From NCBI GenBank assembly GCA_016793415.1, contig JAEUMC010000998.1:1-12293 (forward strand): DNA of 12,293 nt. Direction: 5' to 3'. Positions 6,396 through 12,293 of the stretch are shown here, piece after piece. The position numbers and the translations under genes were made by a program. Origin of the DNA: Devosia sp. (GTDB taxonomy: Bacteria > Pseudomonadota > Alphaproteobacteria > Rhizobiales > Devosiaceae). Numbering within the stretch: the first letter of the stretch is position 1; each line of letters opens with the position of its first letter. A model generated the notes under the pieces. That model did not search any database, was not told where the DNA came from, and was given only the letters and a program-made list of their open reading frames with translations.

Positions 6396-7850
6396 GTGCC
6401 GCAATCGCCGACGACCATCACCGACGAAATCGGCATTGCGCTGGGCAACCTCGCCGACGCGGCGGTGGCGCCGTTCACCCCTACCCTCAGGCTCGGGGTG
6501 ACCGGGCTGAGCCGTGCCGGCAAGACCATTTTCATCACCGCGCTGATCCACAACCTGTTGACCGGCGGGCGCCTCCCCGGCTTCGCCGCGCTCACCGAAG
6601 GCCGGTTCATTGGGGCGCGGCTGGCAGAGCATCCCGATGCCGGCATCCCGCGCTTCGCCTATGAGCAGCACCTCGCGGCCCTGACGGCAAAGGAACCGCA
6701 CTGGCCGGAATCGACGCGCAAGATCAGCCAGCTGCGGCTGACGCTGAAGTTCCAGTCGAAGCGCTGGGTGTCAGGGATGTTCGGCCCGACCGTGCTCAAC
6801 CTCGATATCGTCGACTATCCCGGCGAGTGGCTGCTCGATCTGCCGCTCTTGTCGCTGAGCTTTGCCGAGTGGAGTGCGCAGGCGCTGAAGAGGGCAGCAC
6901 AGCCGCACTCGGCTGCCGAGGCGGCAGCGTTCCTCAACGAACTCGGGCAGGTCGATGCCTCGAAGGAGGCGACCGACGTGGATGCCGAGCGGCTGGCCGC
7001 CGCATTCACCGACTACCTCAGGCGCAGCCGCGAGGATGGACGGGCGCTCAGCACCCTGCCCCCAGGCCGCTTCCTGCTGCCGGGCGACCTCGAGGGCAGC
7101 CCGGCCCTGACCTTTGCGCCGCTGCCGCCGCCGGCGGGGGCGGTCCGTTCGTCGAGCCTCTACGCCATGCTGGAGCGCCGCTACGAGGCCTATAAGGCGA
7201 TCGTGGTACGGCCGTTCTTCCGCGACCATTTCGCGCGCCTCGATCGCCAGGTGGTGCTGGTGGATACTTTGCGCGCGCTCAATGCCGGCCCAGCGGCTGT
7301 GGCCGACCTCGAAACCGCGCTGACCGACATCCTCTCCTGCTTCCGACAGGGCGACAACAACCCGATCACCCGCCTGGTGGCGCGCCGCATCGACCGGATC
7401 CTGTTCGCTGCCACCAAGGCCGACCATATCCACTCCTCGAGCCATGACCGGCTGGAGGCGGTGATGAACCGACTGGTGGCGGACGCGGCACGCAAGGCAC
7501 GCTTCGCCGGCGCCGAAACCCGTTCCATGGCAATCGCGGCAATCCGGGCGACGAGGGAGAGCGTCATCGAGGACGGCGGCGAGAAGCATGAGGTGATCGT
7601 CGGCACGCCGCAGGCGGGCGAGGTGCTGGATGGCACAACCTATGACGGCAAGACCGAAATCGCGCTGTTTCCCGGTGATTTGCCAGAACATCCTGATGCA
7701 TTGTTCGAGGATGGCCGGCCAGTGGCTTTGAACTTCCTGCGCTTTCAGCCGCCACAGCGACTGGAGAAGAACGCCGAGGGCAACGTCGTGCTGCCACATA
7801 TCCGCTTCGACCGGGCGCTCGACTACCTGATCGGGGATTGGCTCAGATGA
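6396..7850 (+). CDS. ycjX: YcjX-like P-loop NTPase (DUF463 family)
   Basis: A 484-residue protein of the YcjX/DUF463 family, GTPase-like P-loop proteins often linked to envelope stress in enterobacteria, where ycjX-ycjF lies beside the psp genes. Walker A is GLSRAGKT (residues 37-44). DIVDYPGEW (137-145) stands at the G3 position and ATKADH (339-344) looks like a G4-type TKxD motif. RQVVLVDTLRALNAG (284-298) is another family-typical block. The length agrees with the family. The GTG at 6396 is preferred because GGGAG (6386-6390) lies five bases upstream; the ATG at 6373 is in another frame. It overlaps the next gene by ATGA (7847-7850), so the two are translationally coupled. No psp genes are in view, so a phage-shock role here would be extrapolation. 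The molecular function of the family is not settled. Confidence 0.88.
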   Translation: MPQSPTTITDEIGIALGNLADAAVAPFTPTLRLGVTGLSRAGKTIFITALIHNLLTGGRLPGFAALTEGRFIGARLAEHPDAGIPRFAYEQHLAALTAKEPHWPESTRKISQLRLTLKFQSKRWVSGMFGPTVLNLDIVDYPGEWLLDLPLLSLSFAEWSAQALKRAAQPHSAAEAAAFLNELGQVDASKEATDVDAERLAAAFTDYLRRSREDGRALSTLPPGRFLLPGDLEGSPALTFAPLPPPAGAVRSSSLYAMLERRYEAYKAIVVRPFFRDHFARLDRQVVLVDTLRALNAGPAAVADLETALTDILSCFRQGDNNPITRLVARRIDRILFAATKADHIHSSSHDRLEAVMNRLVADAARKARFAGAETRSMAIAAIRATRESVIEDGGEKHEVIVGTPQAGEVLDGTTYDGKTEIALFPGDLPEHPDALFEDGRPVALNFLRFQPPQRLEKNAEGNVVLPHIRFDRALDYLIGDWLR

Positions 7851-8869
7851 AACCACCGTTCGCCCGCACCGTCTCATCCAACGGGGCCACGGCCGAGGAG
7901 CCGCGTCGCCCGCGCGTGTTCGAGCCGGCGCAGGCCGTCGCCCTGCCCGAGGCAATCGAACCCATCACCGATATCGACGTGCCGCTCGATGACGCAGTGC
8001 GCCCGCCAAAGCTGCTCGGCTGGGCCGGGCGGATCGCCTGGACGGCCGGCGGCATCCTGGTGTCGCTGGCATTGGGGCTCGCAGCAGAGCGGCTGATCGC
8101 CGATTTGTTTGCCGCGCAACCCTGGCTGGGCTGGGTTGCGCTGGCCGTGCTGGCGGTACTGGTGATCGCCCTGCTGGTGATCATCGTGCGCGAGGTCGCC
8201 TCGCTGAAGCGGCTGCGCGCGCTGGATCGACTTCGGCGCGCTGCGATTGCGGCGCTTATCAGCGACCGCAACAAAGACGGCGCGGCGATCACCCGCGAGT
8301 TGCTCGAGATCTATGCCCGACGGCCAGACCTGGCTCGGCCGCGTGACGAGCTTGAAACCAATGCCCGTCACGTGTTCGACGGCGCCGAGCATGTGCGGTT
8401 GGGCGAGCGCCTGCTGATGACGCCGCTCGACCTGCGGGCGCGGGCGCTAACCGCGGCTTCGGCTCGACGCGTGGCACTGGTGACGGCGGTTTCGCCGCGC
8501 GCGCTGATCGACATCGCCTTCGTCATCTTCGAAAGCGTCCGGCTGGGCGGCGACATCGCCCGGTTGTATGGCGCGCGGCCAGGCCTCATCGGTACCTGGC
8601 GGTTGATCGGCGCCATCCTCGCGCACCTGGCGGTGACTGGCGGCCTGGTGTTGACCGACGGGGTGGTCGAACAGCTGGTCGGCCAGGGGCTGGCGGCAAA
8701 ACTCTCGGCCCGGCTCGGCGAAGGCGTGGTCAACGGCCTGATGACGGTACGGGTCGGCATCGCCGCCATGCGAGTGGTCCGTCCGCTGCCGTTCGAGGTG
8801 GTGAAACAGCCGATGGTCAAGGATTTTATCCCTGAGCTGGCTAACGTGCTGAATGCGGAGAAGAAGTAG
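7847..8869 (+). CDS. ycjF: YcjF-like inner-membrane protein (TIGR01620 / DUF697)
   Basis: A 340-residue membrane protein of the YcjF family. It has a polar N-terminal tail of about 55 residues rich in Pro, Glu and Asp, then two membrane helices (about 59-80 and 94-115). A basic, helical cytoplasmic stretch follows (REVASLKRLRALDRLRR), and then a C-terminal DUF697-like region from about residue 200 (SPRALIDIAFVIFESVRLGGDIARLYG...) with further hydrophobic helices. The ATG at 7847 lies within the end of ycjX as ATGA. A TTG nine bases upstream at 7838 is in frame but less likely. YcjF is the invariable partner of YcjX in many proteobacteria, and the arrangement here supports a common complex at the inner membrane. 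The biochemical role is unknown. Confidence 0.88.
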   Translation: MKPPFARTVSSNGATAEEPRRPRVFEPAQAVALPEAIEPITDIDVPLDDAVRPPKLLGWAGRIAWTAGGILVSLALGLAAERLIADLFAAQPWLGWVALAVLAVLVIALLVIIVREVASLKRLRALDRLRRAAIAALISDRNKDGAAITRELLEIYARRPDLARPRDELETNARHVFDGAEHVRLGERLLMTPLDLRARALTAASARRVALVTAVSPRALIDIAFVIFESVRLGGDIARLYGARPGLIGTWRLIGAILAHLAVTGGLVLTDGVVEQLVGQGLAAKLSARLGEGVVNGLMTVRVGIAAMRVVRPLPFEVVKQPMVKDFIPELANVLNAEKK

Positions 8870-8880
8870 GCGCGCTTCTT

Positions 8881-8913
8881 CGCTCCTCGCGTCCGCTCGC
8901 ATCGCGAGGAGCG
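8881..8913 (+). terminator. stem-loop after the ycjX-ycjF-like pair
   Basis: CGCTCCTCGCG (8881-8891) and CGCGAGGAGCG (8903-8913) form a perfect 11-bp, GC-rich stem around an 11-nt loop, starting 11 nt after the stop codon. No T-run follows, as is common in GC-rich alphaproteobacteria. It is probably the end of the unit. Confidence 0.55.
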
Positions 8914-9007
8914 CCCCACATTGTCGGATTTCTCCAATCTAGCTTCCCTGCCCCTCGCTAGAACTGAGGACATCAACACGGCCAAGCGCCAATAACGGAG
9001 AGTAGAG

Positions 9008-9844
9008 ATGTCGATCCTCAGCACCAGCAGCAAAGCCGCCGTCACCCTTGCCTTCGCGCTGCTCGCCAGCGCCTCCATTGCGGCCGAGACGATCGTGGAT
9101 CTGCCGAGCGGCGTGAAGGGCACGCTCTCAACCCCTGATAGCGGCGCCACCGGCCAGGCCGTGGTGATGCTGCATGGCTTCGGCAGCTCTCGCGACGAGG
9201 TGGGCGGACTGTTCGCCCAGCAGGCCGCGGCGCTTGCCGCCGAAGGCATCGCCTCGCTCCGCATCGACTTCCGCGGCTATGGCGAAAGCACCGGCGACAT
9301 GGCCGATACCACGCTCGAGGGCCTGGTCGCCGACGCCGCCGAGGCGCGGGCCTATCTCGGCGACGTCGAGGGCGTCGACGCGGCCCGGGTCGGTGTCATC
9401 GGCTACAGTTTTGGCGCCGCCGTCGCCATGCTCGAGCCCGAGGACTTCAAGTCGGTGGTGGTGTGGGGCCAGATGGGCGACCTGCAGAAGGAGTTCCACG
9501 AGTTCCTCGGCCAGGATTTCTACGACAAGGCGAAGGCAGAGGGTTCGGCCAGTGTCGATCTCGGTTGGCGCGTGGTGACGCTGAAGCAGAGCTTCTTCGA
9601 CAGCCTCGCCAAGGGTGATCTCGCCGCGCGGTTCTCGGGCTATGCCGGCCCGTTCCTCACCATTGCCGGCGAAGCCGACCCAGCCACCGGCTACTTCGAG
9701 CTGTATCTGGGTCTCGCCAAGGGCAAGACCGAGGCGCTCAGCATCCCGGGCGCCGACCACATGCTCGGCGTGTTCAGCGAGCAACCGGAGATCGGCAAGC
9801 AGGTGATCGACAAGACCACCGCCTGGCTGAAGGACACGCTGTAA
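9008..9844 (+). CDS. exported alpha/beta hydrolase
   Basis: A 278-residue serine hydrolase of the alpha/beta fold with a Sec-type signal peptide. Residues 1-9 are polar and contain a Lys, residues 10-25 are hydrophobic and Ala-rich, and cleavage is likely after an Ala-x-Ala-like site near residues 24-26 (SIAA|ET). The oxyanion region is HGFGSS (56-61). The nucleophile elbow is GYSFG with Ser134, the acid is probably Asp224 (AGEADPATG) and the base His251 (GADHMLGVF). DFRGYGEST (87-95) is typical of the fold. The enzyme probably acts in the periplasm as an esterase, lipase or peptidase-like hydrolase; the substrate cannot be read from the sequence. The start is supported by GGAG (8997-9000) seven bases upstream. 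It has its own terminator and no obvious partner gene. Confidence 0.88.
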   Translation: MSILSTSSKAAVTLAFALLASASIAAETIVDLPSGVKGTLSTPDSGATGQAVVMLHGFGSSRDEVGGLFAQQAAALAAEGIASLRIDFRGYGESTGDMADTTLEGLVADAAEARAYLGDVEGVDAARVGVIGYSFGAAVAMLEPEDFKSVVVWGQMGDLQKEFHEFLGQDFYDKAKAEGSASVDLGWRVVTLKQSFFDSLAKGDLAARFSGYAGPFLTIAGEADPATGYFELYLGLAKGKTEALSIPGADHMLGVFSEQPEIGKQVIDKTTAWLKDTL

Positions 9845-9860
9845 GCAGCGGCATCGAAGC

Positions 9861-9887
9861 AATGGGCCGGGTCGCACCCGGCCCATT
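9861..9887 (+). terminator. strong stem-loop terminator after the alpha/beta hydrolase
   Basis: AATGGGCCGGGT (9861-9872) and ACCCGGCCCATT (9876-9887) make a perfect 12-bp stem around CGC, 16 nt after the stop codon and followed by TGC. The A-rich and T-rich ends of the stem resemble an intrinsic terminator. Confidence 0.7.
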
Positions 9888-9918
9888 TGCACGCACGGTG
9901 AACAGTGCGTTCGCCAGT

Positions 9919-9930
9919 CACATGCATGTG
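9919..9930. promoter_or_regulatory. 12-bp perfect palindrome upstream of the FMN reductase gene
   Basis: CACATGCATGTG reads the same on both strands and ends six bases before the candidate -35 box at 9936. Its position would suit a dimeric regulator, but no regulator gene is nearby and the symmetry could be chance. Confidence 0.25.
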
Positions 9931-9935
9931 CCGTC

Positions 9936-9964
9936 TTGCGCCGCTCGGACCATAGGCACATATC
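9936..9964 (+). promoter_or_regulatory. candidate promoter for the FMN reductase gene
   Basis: TTGCGC (9936-9941, preceded by C) and CATATC (9959-9964) are separated by 17 bases. Transcription would start around 9971, giving a leader of about 30 nt before the ATG at 10000. The -10 match is weak. Confidence 0.3.
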
Positions 9965-9999
9965 CACCCCCAGTCACATTTCGTAACCAGGGGGCACCA

Positions 10000-10587
10000 A
10001 TGTACCGGGTCGCCGTATTCGTCGGGAGCACGCGCCCGACCTCCTCCAACCTCAAGCTCGCCAAGGCGCTGGAAAAGCTGGCCGCCGGCAAGCTGGAGTT
10101 CCAGTTCATCAAGATCGACAACCTGCCGTTCTACGACGATGCGCTGTGGAACGATCCACCAGCCGAAGTGATGCGGCTGAAGCGCGAGATCGCCGCAGCG
10201 GATGCCGTGCTGTTCGTGACGCCCGAGTACAACCGCTCGATCCCTGGCATCCTCAAGAATGCCATCGACTGGCCGTCACGGCCGTTCGGCGAGAGTGTGT
10301 GGACCGATAAGCCGGGCGCCATTGCCGGCGCCACCGGTGGCGTCAGTGGCACCGCCGCCGCGCAGGTGCATCTCCGCTCGATTCTGCCGGTGGTGGGCGT
10401 GGCGCTGATGGGCCGACCCGAGATCTATTTCCAGTCGCGGCCGGGCGCGATCGACGACGATTACAACATCACCGACGAGCGGCTGAGGACCAACCTCAAC
10501 ATCTGGGTCGAGCGCTTCACCGACTGGATCGGCATGTTCGCCAAGCCGCAGCAGGCGGTGGAAGAAATCGAGCGCAAGAGCGCCTAG
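10000..10587 (+). CDS. NAD(P)H-dependent FMN reductase (ChrR/YieF-like flavoprotein)
   Basis: A 195-residue cytosolic flavodoxin-fold reductase. The phosphate-binding loop of FMN is GSTRPTSSN (residues 9-17). The family signature TPEYNRSIPGILKNAIDWPSRP (about 74-95) includes PEYN (75-78), which contacts the isoalloxazine ring, and GATGG (110-114) forms the next FMN-binding turn. Relatives such as ChrR and YieF reduce quinones by two electrons and, as a side activity, chromate and other oxidants, using NAD(P)H. Protection from quinone or oxidative stress is the likely role; the true substrate is unknown. The ATG at 10000 is preceded by AGGGGG (9989-9994) with a good spacing. The gene is flanked by stem-loops on both sides and is probably transcribed alone. 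Confidence 0.92.
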   Translation: MYRVAVFVGSTRPTSSNLKLAKALEKLAAGKLEFQFIKIDNLPFYDDALWNDPPAEVMRLKREIAAADAVLFVTPEYNRSIPGILKNAIDWPSRPFGESVWTDKPGAIAGATGGVSGTAAAQVHLRSILPVVGVALMGRPEIYFQSRPGAIDDDYNITDERLRTNLNIWVERFTDWIGMFAKPQQAVEEIERKSA

Positions 10588-10596
10588 AGCTTCTGC

Positions 10597-10619
10597 TGAA
10601 GGCGCTCCTGGCGCCTTCA
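10597..10619 (+). terminator. stem-loop after the FMN reductase gene
   Basis: TGAAGGCGC (10597-10605) and GCGCCTTCA (10611-10619) form a perfect 9-bp stem around TCCTG, 9 nt after the stop. No T-run follows. It is probably a terminator. Confidence 0.55.
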
Positions 10620-10688
10620 CACAAGAGTCGCATCAGCGGGCTACCCGTTCCCTTATCCGGCACGTCGCCGGCGATATGGAGATGCGCG

Positions 10689-11051
10689 ATGCCCAACTAT
10701 CTCTTGGCCTACCATGGCGGGGGCGAACCCGAGAGCGAAGCGGCGCAGGCGGCAGTGATGCTGGCCTGGAACGAGTGGCTTGAGGCAACCGGCGAAGCGA
10801 TGCTGGACCTCGGCAGCCCGGTCGGCGCGACGATGACCGTCGGCCCTGACGGCTCGGTGGGCCCGGCTCCCTCCGATCCGATCAGTGGCTACTCGATCAT
10901 CGAGGCCGACGACATGGACGCCGCTCTCGCGATCGCCAAAGGCTGCCCGGTGCTGGCCGACGGCGGCAGCGTCGAAGTCTCCGAACTCGTCGACATGGAG
11001 TTTGACGACGAGGACGATGATGACGACGAGGATGAAGACGAAGACGATTGA
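10689..11051 (+). CDS. YCII-domain protein with poly-acidic C-terminal tail
   Basis: A 120-residue small cytosolic protein. Residues 1-104 form a YCII-related domain: NYLLAYHGG (3-11) with the conserved His9, a helix from about 15 to 35, GYSIIEADDMDAALAIAKGCPVL (67-89), and GSVEVSELVDM at the domain end. YCII domains have a dimeric alpha/beta ferredoxin-like fold, and some members carry a His-Asp pair proposed to be catalytic. No reaction is known for this type, which is common in alphaproteobacteria. Residues 106-120 are all Asp or Glu, an extension past where I would expect the domain to end. It is encoded by a run of GAC/GAT/GAG/GAA codons (11004-11048). The ATG at 10689 has GGAG (10678-10681) seven bases upstream; the ATG at 10682 is in another frame. 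The gene converges on the DUF2269-like gene across a shared terminator. Confidence 0.85.
   Translation: MPNYLLAYHGGGEPESEAAQAAVMLAWNEWLEATGEAMLDLGSPVGATMTVGPDGSVGPAPSDPISGYSIIEADDMDAALAIAKGCPVLADGGSVEVSELVDMEFDDEDDDDDEDEDEDD
11004..11048 (+). repeat. low-complexity GA(C/T/G/A) codon run
   Basis: Fifteen consecutive codons of the form GAN encode only Asp and Glu, forming an imperfect trinucleotide repeat at the 3' end of the YCII-domain gene. Such tracts can change length by slippage. The reading frame ends in a normal stop directly after it. Confidence 0.85.
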
Positions 11052-11057
11052 AACCCG

Positions 11058-11100
11058 CTGGTGATCGCGGCGCGCCCCCAAGCGGCGCCGCGACCACCAG
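11058..11100. terminator. bidirectional stem-loop terminator between the YCII and DUF2269-like genes
   Basis: The 16-base arms 11058-11073 (beginning CTGGTGATCG) and 11085-11100 (ending CGACCACCAG) pair with a single A-C mismatch around an 11-nt loop. The structure fills nearly all of the 55 bp between the two convergent stop codons. Confidence 0.65.
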
Positions 11101-11106
11101 GGGCTC

Positions 11107-11658
11107 TCACTCGGCGTTGAGCGGGTGCAGCCGCGCCTTGCCGCCGAGGATCAGGAAAGCCGCAACGCCCAACGCGCCATAGATCACGATAAGCGCCAGG
11201 ATGTCGCCCCAGTTGGGCTTCAGCACCATCAACGCGACGATGGCGATGATGCTGGCATAGTCGACCATGGCGATGCGAATCATCCGGCTGCCGAACACGG
11301 CCGCCTCGGCGATCTTGCCAGCGGCGATGAGCTTGGCCGCCTCTTCGCCCATCGGCCTGAGGAAGAAGTGACCGCCGACGAAACTGGCCAGCGCGCCGAG
11401 CAGGCCGAGGATCACCCAGGCCTCACCCCAGAGGCTCCCAAGCAGCACGATGACGAGGCCGAACAGCAGCGTCAGGCCCGAGGCGGGCAGGAACCATAGC
11501 AGGGCCAGGCTGCCGAGGCTGCCGGTGACCCGCATCAGACTCTCATCATCGCCCTGGCGCATCGCCAGGATGGCCTGCAGCAGCATGACCGCGCCACCGC
11601 CGAACCAGGCCATGGCCGCCAGCACATGCAGAAACTTGAAGATTGTATAGAAGTCCAT
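11107..11658 (-). CDS. DUF2269-like integral membrane protein
   Basis: A 183-residue membrane protein with about five helices (roughly 5-31, 48-74, 80-101, 129-147 and 152-172). The opening, YTIFKFLHVLAAMAWFGGG, with His11 followed by a Trp/Gly-rich turn, is the hallmark of DUF2269-type predicted integral membrane proteins. The His invites thoughts of haem or metal binding, but this is not shown for the family. No substrate or partner can be named. The ATG at 11658 is supported by GAGG a few bases upstream on the minus strand. The stop lies 7 bp from the shared terminator stem with the convergent YCII gene. It is transcribed alone, away from the repeat-rich gap on its right. Confidence 0.8.
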   Translation of the reverse strand: MDFYTIFKFLHVLAAMAWFGGGAVMLLQAILAMRQGDDESLMRVTGSLGSLALLWFLPASGLTLLFGLVIVLLGSLWGEAWVILGLLGALASFVGGHFFLRPMGEEAAKLIAAGKIAEAAVFGSRMIRIAMVDYASIIAIVALMVLKPNWGDILALIVIYGALGVAAFLILGGKARLHPLNAE

Positions 11659-11743
11659 CGATCCCTCGCGTGCCCCCCGCGAAGGCGCGCTGGGTAGGTC
11701 GGCGTGGGTGAACCGGGGATGAATGGGCTTCGGGATTGCTGCC

Positions 11744-11861
11744 CCACCCCCTCCCGCCCTCCCCCATCAAGGGGGAGGTGTGGCATCGAGTTTGTGGCGC
11801 GATCGTGCCCTCCGCACCGGCGGGCACCTCCCCCGTGATGGGGGAGGATGGGAGGGGGTGG
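11744..11861. repeat. inverted-repeat intergenic element made of two palindromic CTCCCCC units
   Basis: The 37-base arms 11744-11780 and 11825-11861 are reverse complements with three mismatches, separated by 44 bases. Each arm contains its own hairpin, CTCCCCC-N5-GGGGGAG, so the element can fold either as two small hairpins or as one long stem. The spacer has a further short pairing, GTGCCC with GGGCAC. It resembles dispersed palindromic intergenic elements of Rhizobiales-type genomes (REP or RIME style). Whether it is dispersed in this genome cannot be seen from one window. Confidence 0.7.
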
Positions 11862-11938
11862 AGCCCGGCGCACAGCGGGTCGAATGCCCCTCTTGCGAAA
11901 ACCAAGGACCTAGCTGCCCCAAGCCCAAGTTTTCGCTT

Positions 11939-11959
11939 TCTCCCCCGCAAGGGGGGAGA
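11939..11959. repeat. third CTCCCCC/GGGGGAG palindrome
   Basis: TCTCCCCC (11939-11946) pairs perfectly with GGGGGAGA (11952-11959) around a 5-nt loop, GCAAG. It is the same core as the units in the neighbouring 118-bp element but stands alone, 52 bp before the permease start. Confidence 0.65.
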
Positions 11960-12010
11960 TGAGCTGTGGCACTATCCTGCTCGAGTGACCGATTCCCCCA
12001 GGTACGCGCG

Positions 12011-12293
12011 ATGAACCTCAAACTGGCAGCCCTCTGTGCGGCAATCCTCTGGGGCTTCACCTACATCATCACCACCACCATGCTGCCGCATAACCCGATC
12101 TTCATCGGTTCGGTGCGGGCGCTGGGTGGCGGGCTGCTGCTGCTGGCCTTCGCGCGGCAGATGGTGCCGCAGGGCTACTGGCCGAAACTGATCGTGTTAG
12201 GCAGCCTGAATTTCGGGGCGTTCTTCGCGCTGCTGTTCGTCTCGGCCATCCGGCTGCCCGGAGGTGTCGCCGGCACCTTCCAGACACTGGGGC
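12011..12293 (+). CDS. EamA/DMT-family permease (3' end missing)
   Basis: The first 94 residues of an inner-membrane permease of the drug/metabolite transporter superfamily (EamA domain). The N-terminus LKLAALCAAILWGFTYIITTTMLP, with the Trp-Gly after the first helix, is the classic start of these ten-helix proteins. The second helix (FIGSVRALGGGLLLLAF) carries the usual Arg near its start, and the third begins LIVLGSLNFGAFFALLF. Family members export or import amino acids, nucleobases or other small metabolites; the substrate cannot be told from this part. The ATG at 12011 has only AGG (12000-12002) as a ribosome-binding site. The frame is open to the window edge, so about two thirds of the gene lies beyond it. 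Confidence 0.82.
   Translation, partial: MNLKLAALCAAILWGFTYIITTTMLPHNPIFIGSVRALGGGLLLLAFARQMVPQGYWPKLIVLGSLNFGAFFALLFVSAIRLPGGVAGTFQTLG

Larger units (their letters stand above)
11659..12010. other. 352-bp intergenic region rich in inverted repeats, no gene seen
   Basis: This gap lies between two divergent genes. It holds a 118-bp inverted-repeat element (11744-11861). An 8-bp inverted repeat follows, GCGAAAAC (11895-11902) with GTTTTCGC (11929-11936), and directly after it a third CTCCCCC/GGGGGAG hairpin (11939-11959). Short frames on both strands read through the repeats as Pro/Gly-rich peptides (for example LPHQGGG, MGEGGRGW), which are translations of the palindromes and not genes. TATCCT (11973-11978) could be a -10 box for the permease gene, but no good -35 box precedes it. 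Confidence 0.75.

Noticed and set aside
6771..7955. 394-codon open frame antisense to the ycjX-like gene
   Set aside because: It is a mirror frame of a well-supported gene; its translation shows no domain and it has no ribosome-binding site.
8939..8961. CTAGC ... GCTAG inverted repeat upstream of the alpha/beta hydrolase
   Set aside because: The arms are only five bases long; too short to claim as an operator without conservation.
11723..12060. Several Pro/Gly-rich short frames on both strands (PHQGGG, MGEGGRGW types)
   Set aside because: They are translations of the palindromic repeats. Frames of this kind are typical false gene calls over such repeats.

Overview
The window is high-GC, densely coded chromosomal DNA. 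It most likely comes from an alphaproteobacterium of the order Hyphomicrobiales (a Devosia-like genome would fit). Supporting points are the MetA-type homoserine acyltransferase, the ycjX-ycjF-type pair, CTTG...CTA-type promoter candidates, and GC-rich CTCCCCC/GGGGGAG palindromes in the last intergenic region. The taxonomic call is an inference from gene content and style; there is no rRNA here to confirm it. I found no phage, insertion-sequence, CRISPR, tRNA or rRNA signal. Eleven genes are seen, nine complete and two cut by the window edges.

Layout. Positions 1-574 hold the end of a 5-formyltetrahydrofolate cyclo-ligase-family gene (+). At 783-1649 is a P-loop ATPase of unknown function (+). 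At 1707-2621 is metA, the first committed acyl transfer of methionine synthesis (+), closed by a strong hairpin shared with the convergent gene. From 6316 down to 2683 on the minus strand lies a compact three-gene unit. It starts with a large membrane glycosyltransferase of family 2 carrying a degenerate GspE/MshEN-like N-terminal domain. A polytopic membrane protein follows, overlapping it by ATGA. The last gene is a small SRPBCC/AHSA1-like protein whose ribosome-binding site sits inside a hairpin. Diverging from this unit, across a 79-bp shared region, is a ycjX-ycjF-like pair (6396-8869, +), also coupled by an ATGA overlap.

Further right are four independent transcription units. They are an exported alpha/beta hydrolase (9008-9844, +), a ChrR/YieF-like NAD(P)H-dependent FMN reductase (10000-10587, +), a YCII-domain protein with a pure Asp/Glu tail (10689-11051, +), and a convergent DUF2269-like membrane protein (11107-11658, -). 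Most units are separated by GC-rich stem-loops that look like terminators. The 352-bp gap at 11659-12010 holds an inverted-repeat element and a third copy of the same palindrome. It leads into the start of an EamA/DMT-family permease that runs off the end (12011 onward, +).

How the genes work together. The only clear functional module is the minus-strand unit, which looks like a surface or extracellular polysaccharide synthase with a dedicated membrane partner. The folate gene and metA both relate to one-carbon and methionine metabolism, but they are separated by the ATPase and I would not call them an operon. The other genes are ordinary single-gene housekeeping or accessory units.
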